Assembly (NCBI GenBank): GCA_022560025.1
Contig: JAFISE010000391.1
Span: forward strand, 1-10,779
Direction of reading: 5' to 3'
Source: Stagonosporopsis chrysanthemi
Lineage: Eukaryota; Ascomycota; Dothideomycetes; Pleosporales; Didymellaceae
Length of the DNA: 10,779 nt
Notes under the pieces: model-generated
Databases searched by the model: none
What the model was told of the DNA's origin: nothing
What the model saw: only the letters and a program-made list of their open reading frames with translations
Position numbers and translations under genes: made by a program
Part shown: piece by piece, positions 1 through 8,842 of the stretch
How the letters are laid out: each line of letters opens with the position of its first letter
Position numbering within the stretch: position 1 is the stretch's first letter

Positions 1-1
1 A

Positions 2-2243
2 GACTAGAAGCTACTTACAACTATAATAGGTGTAAAAGTATTCTTAAGCTTTACTAGTTTTTATTAACAATTTATACCTAAGTTCTTTTAAGTAGTAAAA
101 CTTTTAATTATATTATAAAGTCTATTAAATACCTTTAAATAGACTTTAAACTACTAGGCTAGCTTTAAGATGCTTAAACAGAGCTTATTAGCTATCTTAA
201 CTCTGTGCTGCTTTAACTTAGACCTTAAGACAAAGCTTAAGACTAATATATTAGATAGAGTAGTAGCTAGTGTTATGTCTTAGAAACACGCAGACAACTG
301 CTAGTACTTTACAGCGTTCTATAGCTGTTCTCTATTAAGTTTAGAGCTTAACTAAGAGATCTATAACAAAGAGCTCTTTACTATCTTCTAGGCCTTTAAC
401 AAGTAGAGAGCAGAGCTAACGTCTATGCTAAATTCAATCTATATCTACTCTAACTACTGTTCCCTAGAATATTTTATAACTACTAAAGTCTTAAATGCCT
501 AACAAGCTAGGTAGGCAGAGGCACTTGCTTTATTTAACTTCTAAATTAAGTACACCTTAGAGAAGAATAATAAGAAAGTAGACATCTTTAGCTAAAAAGA
601 GTAAGGCTTAGCTAACTTTAAGTTAGCTTAGGAGAATAATTACTTCTAAGTAATATTAGGTCTCTAACAACTTTACAACTGTATTAACTTTAATCTTGCT
701 TAAGTCTATCTTTTATATTCCTTAGTACGCACTATCTATACTTTGTAGCTAGAGATATAGTTAGACTTCTTAGAACTAATTAAAGCTGTACTATAACACA
801 ATTGCTAGGCCTTTAAAAAAGAGTAAAAATCTCTAGCTCTAGGTTATTAGATCTATAATAGTCTACTTTTATATTAAGATTAGTTGTATATAGTCTTAGA
901 CTCCTTGTTGTAATACACTTTATTTAAGAAGCTTACAACTAAGTAGCTACTGCTTACTTAAGTGTAAAGAAAACCTACTAGCTACTGTTCTAATAGTATT
1001 ACTAGCAAGGTATAAAGGCAAGCTGTAAACAATATATATAAAACTATATCTTTTATTACTGTAGTTATCTTAAACAGACCTAACTTTACAAGTACTTCTA
1101 CTTGTTGCCTATCTCTAATTAACCTATATAGTACTTGTATTTAGATTTTAAGAATTTTTAAAAGGACAAAGCTAGATATAATTAAACACTTGTTATTATT
1201 AACTATTTAACAAAGTAAGTTATTACTATCCTGTGCTATAAGACAATAACTATATAAGAGATAGCTTTCTTATTTATTTAATAAGTTTATTGTTTTAGTT
1301 ATGCTCTTAAATTAATAGTATCTAATTATAGACTCTAGTTTGTGTTCTGTTTCTAGTCTAAGTTTTGTTAGATTATTAGCATTAAAGTTAAGCTTTCTAC
1401 TGCCTACTATAAAGAAAATAACAGCTAAACAGAGATTATAAACAAGTATATTAACTAGCAGCTATAACTGTTTATAATATACTATTAAGATAACTAGTCT
1501 AAATTGCTGCTGCTTATTAACTATGCACAGCTTACCTTACTTTATTCTAGTATTAGAATAACTCTCTATTAAGTATTATTTAGAAGTAAACCTAGACAGA
1601 GCTAGTAGTAGAATAGATATAATATAGATATAACTCCTTGTAACAACCTAAACTACTAAGATATACTTACTCTAGTAACCTGCATGTACTAAGCTTAGAA
1701 AGTAGCTAAAGAGAATATAGAAAAGGCGCAGCTGCAAATAAAAGCTACTAAGGACAAGCACTATAGTCTAGTTAACTAGGTAGGAGGTAATAAGGTATAC
1801 TTGTTAACTAAGAACTTAGCTGTTAAGCGTTCTAGCTAAAAGCTATCTAACCTCTAAGAACGTTTGTTTAAAGTCTTTAAACAAGTTAGTTTTTTATAGT
1901 ATTTAAAACTTCTTTCTAGCTTATAAATCTATAATGTCTTTACTTTAGATATACTCTACAAAGACCTAGCAGACTTTCTGCCTAGATAGAAAGCTTTAAA
2001 ACTCTTAGTTATTTTAATTTAAGAAGTTAAAGAATAGAAAGTATAAGAGATACTTATAAGTAAGCTAGTCTAATAATACTTAAAGTACTGTGTAGGTTAG
2101 CTAGAATATAACTTTAACTCTACCTAGTACTTAGCAGAAAACTTTAAGAACACTCTCTATAATCTAAGAGTATTTTATATTAAGTATCTATAATTACTAA
2201 GTTTTTTATAGTATGTAGTAAATTAGATTAAATTCTAAGAAGA
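2..2243 (+). pseudogene. Gypsy pol: RT end, RNase H, integrase, chromodomain
   Basis: This encoded the reverse transcription and integration polyprotein of a chromovirus. Frame 2 (2 to about 910) shows the RT connection motif FIPKF (77-91), then RNase H with TN (Asp to Asn, 245-247), the kept Glu in NKEL (371-373), SNY..LEYF (Asp to Asn, 452-454) and the kept Asp in KVDIL (581-583). The frame then changes to frame 1. There the integrase zinc region has His and Cys positions read as Tyr, LDFK holds catalytic Asp 1 (1144-1146), VSNYR has Asp 2 changed to Asn (1324-1326), and TEIIN keeps the Glu (1432-1434). LSTAYY stands for the usual LSTAYHPQTDG block. A chromodomain lies at about 2026-2190, with AENFKN as in its C-terminal helix. 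Internal stops are many, all TAA or TAG where I read them. The shift near 900-960 looks like a small indel. The true C-terminus is uncertain by tens of bases. Confidence 0.87.
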
Positions 2244-2373
2244 AAACAGCTAGTAATAGTTTAGGTAAGTATGTTATAAATTTAAAAGATAAAGAAGACC
2301 TAGACTACTTTAAACCTCTACTAACTTAACTAAGTAACAAAGAAAAATATCTACTCTACTGTACACGTAGTAA

Positions 2374-2880
2374 TTAAGCCAGAGCCTTACTAACGTTGCT
2401 TATCTCTTTCTTAGCATCTACTAAGAGAGTATCTAAATTAGCTAACGCCTTTTTAGGCACTAACCTCTTAAGGCTCTTGCCCCTAGTACTCTGCTATAGA
2501 GCCTTAACTACTAGAGTCTGCAGAGATACTACTACCTGCCTTAGCTCTGCTACCTTATTGTGCAGGGACTTTACTTATATAGTAAGCACTCTTATTACCT
2601 TTATTAAGGCCTAATTAGTAATAAGCTAGATATAGTACTAATAAAGTAACATATTAGCAGCTAACACCTCTTTAAGCTGTGCAGTTACTACCTATACTAT
2701 ACTTGCTAAGGTATAAGCTAACTAACAGAGGTTATCCTAAGCAGTCTTACAGACAGCCTGTACAGCTACTGCCTTTAGCTCTTTTAACTTCTTACTTTCT
2801 TTTGCTATAGCTTCTTTCTATACAACAAGGTTACTATAAAAAGTGTTATACTTAAGTCTAATATAAATTAGTACTTATTT
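2374..2880 (-). pseudogene. Antisense coiled-coil reading frame of unknown function
   Basis: I do not recognise the family. Read on the minus strand from 2880 down to a TAA at 2374-2376, one frame gives a lysine-, leucine-, valine- and alanine-rich helical protein of about 165 codons. Its stops are mostly TAG, as expected from mutated Gln or Trp codons. From 2574 to 2497 there is a clear heptad series: V1, L4, V8, L11, V15, L18 and V22 occupy successive a/d positions, within the string VKSLHNKVAELRQ. A second charged helix, AKESKKLKELKAVAVQ, lies at about 2805-2758. It sits between the gypsy chromodomain and the 3' LTR, opposite in sense to pol. It could be an antisense accessory ORF of the retroelement, a captured host gene or a nested insertion. 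An open plus-strand frame of 72 codons over 2396-2614 is most simply its shadow. No start codon can be chosen. Confidence 0.55.
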
Positions 2881-3573
2881 AAAAGTTAGCCTAAAAACTA
2901 ATAAAAAAAAGTAATAGTAATTAAACTAGACAATACTTCTTATTTTAAAGTATATAATAAGTATACTTTAATAACAATACTTTGTTAAAAATATATACTA
3001 CTACGTTCTCTTGTATAAAGGCCTAAATTAAATAAAGGTAAATAACTTAATAGGCTACTGTAAGAGTGCTAGAAGAGACAGGTATTAGCATAGTAACTAA
3101 AAAGTAAGCATAGTAATAGTTAGTAGTAATTAGATAAAGTTGTTTAAGGTACTTATAGCAAGAATTAGTGTCTGTTAGTGAACAGAAACAGGCAGGGCAC
3201 GCGTTGTTTACTTAAGAAGCACGCTGTAAGCAATTTAACCTAATTAAGAAGTAGATTAAACGTGTTTTTACAGTTACTACAACTTTATTAAAAGCTACTC
3301 TATTATAGCACAGGCTCTTGTAATAGCTATAAGCTTAGTAATAATCTAATTTGCTTAGTTATTATCACTAAAGAGCTTGCCTAGGATAGATAAGTGTAGA
3401 GTAGCTAACATAGCTTGTGCAGAAAAACTTAAATAGAGGTTAACAATAGTAAAAGAAGACTAGAGTCTTAAGACAGATAGAAGTAAGATATATTTTACAC
3501 TCTACTAAAGTTTAAACCTTTATAGCATAAGAATTCTCTAATAATTTTGTAAAATTAGAGATAATCTACTTAT
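2881..3573. other. Pol-to-LTR interval, no gene seen
   Basis: I find no convincing reading frame on either strand here. It contains a hairpin at 2945-2971 and otherwise only mutated AT-rich sequence. Its position, upstream of the polypurine tract and downstream of the antisense coiled-coil frame, makes it part of the gypsy 3' untranslated region or of whatever was inserted there. Confidence 0.5.
2945..2971. repeat. Perfect 10-bp inverted repeat (hairpin)
   Basis: The arms TTAAAGTATA (2945-2954) and TATACTTTAA (2962-2971) are exact reverse complements around a 7-base loop. In sequence this AT-rich a hairpin can arise by chance, so no function is claimed. Confidence 0.5.
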
Positions 3574-3584
3574 AAGGAGGGGAG
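3574..3584 (+). other. Polypurine tract of the gypsy element
   Basis: AAGGAGGGGAG is an uninterrupted 11-purine run followed by TAA and then the LTR start. Gypsy elements prime plus-strand DNA synthesis from a purine tract directly upstream of the 3' LTR, and a short spacer before the LTR is common. The G-rich run stands out in a block where GG is otherwise scarce. Confidence 0.8.
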
Positions 3585-3587
3585 TAA

Positions 3588-4031
3588 TATAAGAACAAGC
3601 CTAGTTCTTTAAGCTTACTTTTTACTACCTAACAACTACCTAACTTAGATCTGTCTTCTAACTACTCTTTAGTATAGTTTTTTCTAAGCTCCTAGGTATA
3701 AGAAAGAAAGCCTCTACAGAGTTTAGATAGATAGTTTTAAAGTATTCTTTTGTACAAGACCTATAGGAATAGAGATCTAGTTCTACAGTTTATTCTAGTG
3801 CTTCTATATACTTTGTAGCAGATACCTATATAATTTAGACTCTTTTAGCATTCTATATTGTTATATAAGTATACTTATAATAAACTTCTTATAACTTATC
3901 CTAGATTCTATAAGTATATAGCTGTAATAATAAACTATAACAATAGTACTTTATAAGTAGTTAGCTTTTGTATAAAGTCTAGAATTGTTACGCAATTAAA
4001 AAAAAAACTCTAATCTCTACTTGTTCTTATA
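3588..4031 (+). mobile_element. 3' LTR of the gypsy element, 444 bp
   Basis: The left end TATAAGAACAAG (3588-3599) is the exact reverse complement of the right end CTTGTTCTTATA (4020-4031). Retroviral-type LTRs begin TG and end CA, and C-to-T change at CpA on both strands would turn TG...CA into the TA...TA seen here. The polypurine tract lies 3 bases to the left. Immediately to the right a hAT reading frame starts mid-protein, so 4031/4032 is an insertion junction. AT-rich TATA-like stretches occur inside (for example near 3829), but none can be singled out as the promoter. Confidence 0.85.
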
Positions 4032-5780
4032 TAGTATTTTAATAACTTTGCACAACCTTTATCTGCTGCAGCCTAAACAACGTCTAGCTACTTGTTACTA
4101 TTAATACTGTTAGTATCTTCTCTAAGCTTACTAGTTATATCTTCTAAGAAATTAAAAAGACGTCTATAAATAAGCTAGATGTATAGAATATAAGGCTTGT
4201 AGTCCTTACTTAGATAGCCTATTACTACTTTAAAGTTCTTTAGTATTTATGTAATTGCCTAGAGATAGTGCTACTTAGATGCTCTAAGGCAGAGTTTCTT
4301 AAGGTTTTTAAAATCTGCCTTAGCAGTATCTTAATTAGCTCTAAAACTTATACCTTTTAGCTAGATTTCTTGCTTAAGCTATTTGTTAATATATAGCTAA
4401 AGCTTAACTATACGTTTATATATATTATACGTAGAATTCTACCTTGTTTTTATGTCTTAAATAACTAACAAGTATTTGCTTGCTAGTAGGTTCTACTAGG
4501 TTGCTAAAAACCTCTTAAATTTTTAAAGCAATAGATTAATTACAATTATAATAGCTTATAGCTGTGTCTTTATAAGTATATAATAAATATCTATAATAAA
4601 ACAAAGTTTACCTTATATAAAGAATTAAGTACTAATGTATCTATTTAAATATTTTAAACATAGCGTAATTATAGTATTTCTTTTTATTTTATTTCTAGAG
4701 AAGCTAACAGCTTTAGATAGAATATAATATTCTAAATAACAAGATTGAATATATATACAAAGTAAGAGATAGTATTTTCTTTATAGCTCTATATATAACT
4801 TTCTTTAGCTAGGAAAGCTTTAACTAACTATAATAAAGTACTGTTATTACTCGTATTATTATATATAATACTATACTTTAAAGGACTTGTATAACTTCTT
4901 TAGCAATAGACGTTCTAGTATACCTTCTTTATATAGAGATAAAATCTAGTAGCACTTCTTAAAGCTTCTACTTGTTGTTAATATAGTATCTTTTAATTGC
5001 TAAGAAGCTTAGGTAATTACTAGAAGTCTAGACGTTAAGTACAATAGATAGCTTTATATGTTTACTAAGGTCCTAGAGCTATGCTGCCTTAGCGTCTTTA
5101 AATTAATGCTTAAATAACGTGCTAAATTTATAACAGCTAGTAAACACAGCCTAAGGCTAAAGAAAGCGTATAAACTATTAAATTAATAGCTACTTAACTA
5201 TTTAGAATAACTAATTATTGTTAATAACAAGCTGTACAATTTTCTTTTTAGAAGCAAGTATTAAGTATACTAGATTTAAAATAGTAGCCTGCTAAGATTG
5301 TTATTATTGTAGCATAGTAGATAGCTAGCTATGTAAAGGCATTCTAATTTGCAAATAGCTTTAAAACCTTAGGTAATTTAGTATATACTTAGTTCTAATA
5401 CTTTTTACTATTAAGTATTGTAATATATACTTATAATTAAGACAATATAGATATAGATAGCTAGTAAAGGTATAGGCAGCCTCTCTAAATTAAGTCTAGA
5501 CATATCTAGTGCAAGAGGCAGAACTCTATTATAGATATAATATAATAGGATTTCTAGCCTAAGCTATAGTACTTTACTATTTGTCCTATATAATTAATAT
5601 TACTTTACTTTCTTTACTTTTCTAGAGACTGCGCTGCAGTTACTTTAGCAAGTAAATTAATTGCTAGGTTCTACCTTTTATAGTCTAGGGTGCAATTATT
5701 TTAAGGCCCTTAAGATCTTGCAGTATACTAGATACTCTATTAGCTCTGTTACTAGCTAAAAGTAAGAGTATAGCTATTAT
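4032..5780 (-). pseudogene. hAT-superfamily transposase, truncated by the gypsy LTR
   Basis: This encoded a cut-and-paste hAT DNA transposase. In minus-strand order there is a BED-like finger region (YCLNYKYILQY at about 5447-5415, with the second Cys and a later His read as Tyr), then a helical segment. The first catalytic block follows at 5039-4995, LNV.TSSNYLSFLAI, where LxVWTS should carry Asp (now AAC at 5036-5034). The second block NNTSNNSTLL (4860-4831) stands for DNxSNN with its Asp as AAT. Then come an FNLVI..NI helix standing for the usual H..NL motif, GKL (4612-4604), R.NSTY (4444-4427), and the helical stretch before the C-terminus ending AAADKGCAKLLKYY at 4032. The catalytic Glu and dimerisation domain are missing. 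The three blocks lie in three different frames, so there are indels or unrecognised introns. The N-terminus is low-complexity and its start is not identifiable. Confidence 0.82.
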
Positions 5781-5992
5781 AGTTAAATATAATAATTAAT
5801 TACAAAATAATTATTTAGTAGAAAAGAAAAACAGTGTATACAAGTTTAGAAAATATTGCTAAAGAAAAATCTTTAAATAACAAGTCTAATATTCCTAGTG
5901 TTTTTGCTTTAATAATCTCTAGATGTTATTTCTATAACAAGTTAAGCATAGTTAAACTTTAAGAGAAATTATTAAGGTTTAAGCTGTTTTAA
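5781..5992. other. Gap between two minus-strand pseudogenes
   Basis: I see no gene here. It should contain the 5' flank and possibly the terminal inverted repeat of the hAT element. A CAGTG at 5832-5836 resembles hAT ends but faces away from the transposase, so I do not assign it. Confidence 0.35.
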
Positions 5993-7360
5993 TTAGTTGT
6001 AATAATCTACTAAGAAGCTAGTGTACTTAACAGCTTGCATCTACTTATAATTATTGTTATTATTACTTTTATCTTCCTTATTACTAATTAAGTCCCCTAA
6101 ATTGCTAAAACTCTTAAAATTAGTTTTCTTCTTCTCTATAAGAGCTTGCTAATAGTACTTATCTATCTTATACTTATTTAGCATAGCTGCAAAGTATACC
6201 TCTAGCTTAATACTATTATCCTTAAGTTCCTTCTTATACTTATTGCAATTATTACTTACAATATAAGAGTTGTCTTTAGTTAAAAAAAGGCTGCTATTGC
6301 CTAGATTAGCTAGGTAATTATTAGGCTTACGCTGCTTAGTACTATTAGTAAATATATATAATAATTAGATATAATAACTTACTTTTACTTATTATCTAGG
6401 CACACAGCTAGACTCTTTAGCAAAAGCTTGTTACAAAACTTAACCTACTTTTCTTTCTTAGTATTAAAGTTAAAGATGTTAGTTTTTAGCTTCTTAAGAC
6501 TCTTCTAATACTCTTTTTAGAAGATAATTTTAAGAGCACTACTAGTACTAAACAAGCGTTTAGCTATCTAGCTAGTACCTAACTCGTCTTTCTTCTTAAT
6601 AGTAGTATTAACTTTAGAGATAGATGTTAAATAGTTATATATATTAATCTTATAATTAATAGCATCCTATTTTTTACAAGTAGCACTAAGCTTATCTTTA
6701 AGCTATTCTGCTATATTTAGTTAGAATAAAGATGTAATAATAGGATATAATAACTAACTGCTCTTACAGATATTATAGCAAGTCTAGTTAAGATTCTCTT
6801 TAGCTTGTTACTAGATCTTAGTCTTTTATTTAGCAGTGCTAGCTATATAAGTTGCTACTGTCTTTAGTTTTTTAAGAAGCTAATATTTTGCTATGTAGTT
6901 AGTATTACAGGCTTTGCTAATAGCTACCTTTTTTTAATTGCAAAGTAAAGCTCTAGTTCTCTGCTAGATTGTACAAGTAGAATTACTAAGCTAGCCCTTA
7001 AAAGAAAATATTAAATTAGTAGAGTAGCCTTTCTTAGATCTACCTTAGCTGCGCTAATTAAGGACGTAGCAAATCTCAGCCTCTTAAGTTGCAAAGCTCT
7101 ATTACAATTAGCTTTAGTAATATAATAAGTAGCTGTAATAATTACGTTAATAAGACTATTCTATTCTTTTAGTTTAAAGTAATCTAGGATATACAAACTA
7201 CTAGCAAAAGTAAGCAGCTTAGACTTGTCTTTCTACTTAATATAAAGCTGTTAAGCGTCTTTTATAAAGTTTATAGCTATAATAATAGTGTATAAAATTA
7301 TATATAAGTATAGTAGTTATTATATTTAAGTTACTAACTAGTTACTAGTTTGTAGCTTTG
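5993..7360 (-). pseudogene. Degraded hypothetical protein gene, family not recognised
   Basis: Reading the minus strand, three stretches look protein-coding. The first (about 7330-7040) contains KDKSKLLTFASSLYILDYF with few stops. The second (about 7080-6383) contains GRSKKGYSTNLIFSFKG and several Cys, but stops are frequent there, so it is the weakest part. The third (6341-5993) contains TKQRKPNNYLANLGNSSLF, then KKELKDNSIKLEVYFAAML, and an Asn-rich run before TAA at 5995-5993. It has only two internal stops in about 110 codons, which is unusual for this block. The second and third parts are out of frame and separated by an intron-like sequence (6342-6382). GRSKKG resembles a basic nuclear or AT-hook-like motif (GRPKKG), which is only a suggestion. 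It could be a host gene fragment, a second ORF of a DNA transposon, or the N-terminal part of another transposase. Confidence 0.4.
6342..6382 (-). other. Possible 41-nt spliceosomal intron
   Basis: On the minus strand GTAAGT (6382-6377) fits a fungal 5' splice site, CTAAT about 13 bases in could be the branch site, and the segment ends in ACTAATAG. Removing exactly 41 bases joins the upstream frame to the open TKQRKPNNY frame. It is short even for a fungal intron, and mutation could have created or altered the signals, so this is tentative. Confidence 0.3.
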
Positions 7361-8698
7361 TTATTTTAAGCTAGGTAGCCTATACGCTGTAAGTAAACAA
7401 AAACGTACTTAAATTACTAGACTTTTATACTTGCAGTTTATATATCTATACTATAAAACATTAAATTAACTAGAAAACAGTATTATTAAAAAGTATATTT
7501 TGTATTTAATAATATAGTAATTTATTATAGTTATCTATTATAGTAACAGCTAGTAAGTTAGCTACAAAGCTATCTCTACTTGCAGATTTTCTAAGCTAGG
7601 CTATACTCTACCTACTCTACTATCTAATAATTATTAACTCTAGCTGTATATTTAAAGAACTTACTTAATTAAAGTTAGATCTATCTTAAAATAAGGTTAT
7701 TTAAAAGCACTTAGTTAGTTGTATATATAGAAATAATTATTATAGTTAGTTATTATAAGTATAGCTGTATACTAAGCTGCAGAGCTATAAGGCCTAATAA
7801 ACTTACTATAACTATAGAATATTTACAAAATATCTATTTGTCTACTTATATCTACTATTTACTTACTACTTATAATCTATCTATTACTTTATATAACTAC
7901 TACTATACTGCTAAAGTTTAAGAATATTAAGAACAAAGCTAGTATATAAGCTGTTACTTAAAAGCTAAAAGCTAAGCCTTTTACTATAAAAGCTACTTAT
8001 AAATTACTTCTATCTACTAAACTTACTTATAAGCTTTAGTGCTATAAGCCTAGTAGTAGGTTATTATAGGCTATTATTATAGAACTATTCTAATTCTCTA
8101 TAGCTATTACTTTCTGCAAAATCTATTACTACTAGAAAAGTAGCAAACTTCTCTTCTGCAAGCTGCTATTTGCACACTTTGTTTGCAAAATCACTTAGTA
8201 TATCTAGGTAATAAGCAATGCTTATTTCTAACACTCTGTAATTAAAGCTATTTAAAAGGTAAGTAAAGCTTTCTTAGTAAAAGATTTTAAAAGTATATAT
8301 ATTTACAAATATAATTTAATATAAGTGCTAATATTATTAGATCTTAACCTAAATACTATATATATAAAGAAGGTTACTATTTAGTAAAAAGATTCTAAGC
8401 TAGCTCTTTAATACTATAATAAGCTTAGTACTTTTAGCAGTAGTAAAACGTTGTTTAGCTAGTTAGTATACATGTTTACATTCTAACTTTAATTCTCTAA
8501 GTATATCTATAAAGAGTAATTGCAAACTCTTTTTAAACTAATAATTATATAATATAATTGTTTACTATAATAATAATTCTCTATAATTTTAATATCTAAT
8601 AGAGTTATTTTCTTTAAAAATAATAGATTTAGAATTTTATAAATCTTTTCTATATATAGTTAGAGTTAGCAAAGCTAATTTTTAGTGTATTTTTTAGC
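7361..8698. other. Unassigned AT-rich stretch, no gene recognised
   Basis: I looked on both strands and found no reading frame with recognisable motifs. A plus-strand frame over about 7840-8550 has stretches without stops (for example KLKAKPFTIKATYKLLLSTK near 7970) but nothing I can match to a family. A 9-bp direct repeat TGCAAAATC occurs at 8115-8123 and 8184-8192, with other TTTGCA or CTGCAA motifs between. Clusters of such short motifs are common under hAT ends, but no terminal repeat is visible here. Confidence 0.4.
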
Positions 8699-8833
8699 AA
8701 CCCTAACCTAACCTCTACTCTAGGTAAAGACAACCTAACTTCTACCTACTTAGTATTAACTTAGCACAGGTAAGGGTTAGGTAGAGGTTAGGTACTGTTA
8801 CGTGCTACTCTAACCCCTACCTAACCTCTATCT
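8699..8833. repeat. Cluster of telomere-like CTAACC repeats in both orientations
   Basis: Four degenerate blocks share an 11-base theme, CTAACCTCTAC. Block A is at 8699-8724 (plus orientation, starting AACCCTAACCTAACC), B at 8732-8753 (plus), C at 8769-8795 (reversed, GGGTTAGGTAGAGGTTAGG inside) and D at 8808-8833 (plus). C and D contain a perfect 13-bp inverted pair, TAGAGGTTAGGTA (8782-8794) and TACCTAACCTCTA (8818-8830), with a 23-base loop. It resembles the fungal telomere unit CCCTAA but is not a clean array. It could equally be terminal or subterminal repeats of a small DNA transposon. It lies directly against the broken 5' edge of the second gypsy fragment. Confidence 0.6.
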
Positions 8834-8842
8834 ATTTACTAG

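Larger units (their letters stand above)
1..4031 (+). mobile_element. Ty3/gypsy chromovirus retrotransposon, 3' part
   Basis: The 5' LTR, gag, protease and most of reverse transcriptase lie left of the window. Within it the order is reverse transcriptase end, RNase H, integrase, chromodomain, a 1.3-kb interval, polypurine tract and 3' LTR, all on the plus strand, which is the standard order for Ty3/gypsy chromoviruses. The right boundary is precise because the LTR ends in an inverted repeat and abuts a truncated hAT transposase frame. The expected 5-bp target duplication would start with TAGTA at 4032-4036, with its partner outside the window. The element is dead: pol has many stops and at least one frameshift. 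Confidence 0.85.

Noticed and set aside
2396..2614. A 72-codon plus-strand ORF starting MLISFLAST
   Set aside because: It is the longest open frame in the window but has no family-like motif. It lies over a minus-strand frame with a clear heptad pattern, and it sits inside a retrotransposon 3' region, so it is most likely a shadow.
5832..5847. CAGTGTATACAAGTTT as a hAT terminal inverted repeat
   Set aside because: It has the right look, but as a left end it would face right, away from the transposase at 4032-5780, and I found no matching partner on the right.
8699..8833. A true chromosome end (telomere)
   Set aside because: The repeats are few, degenerate and in both orientations, and transposon sequence continues on both sides.
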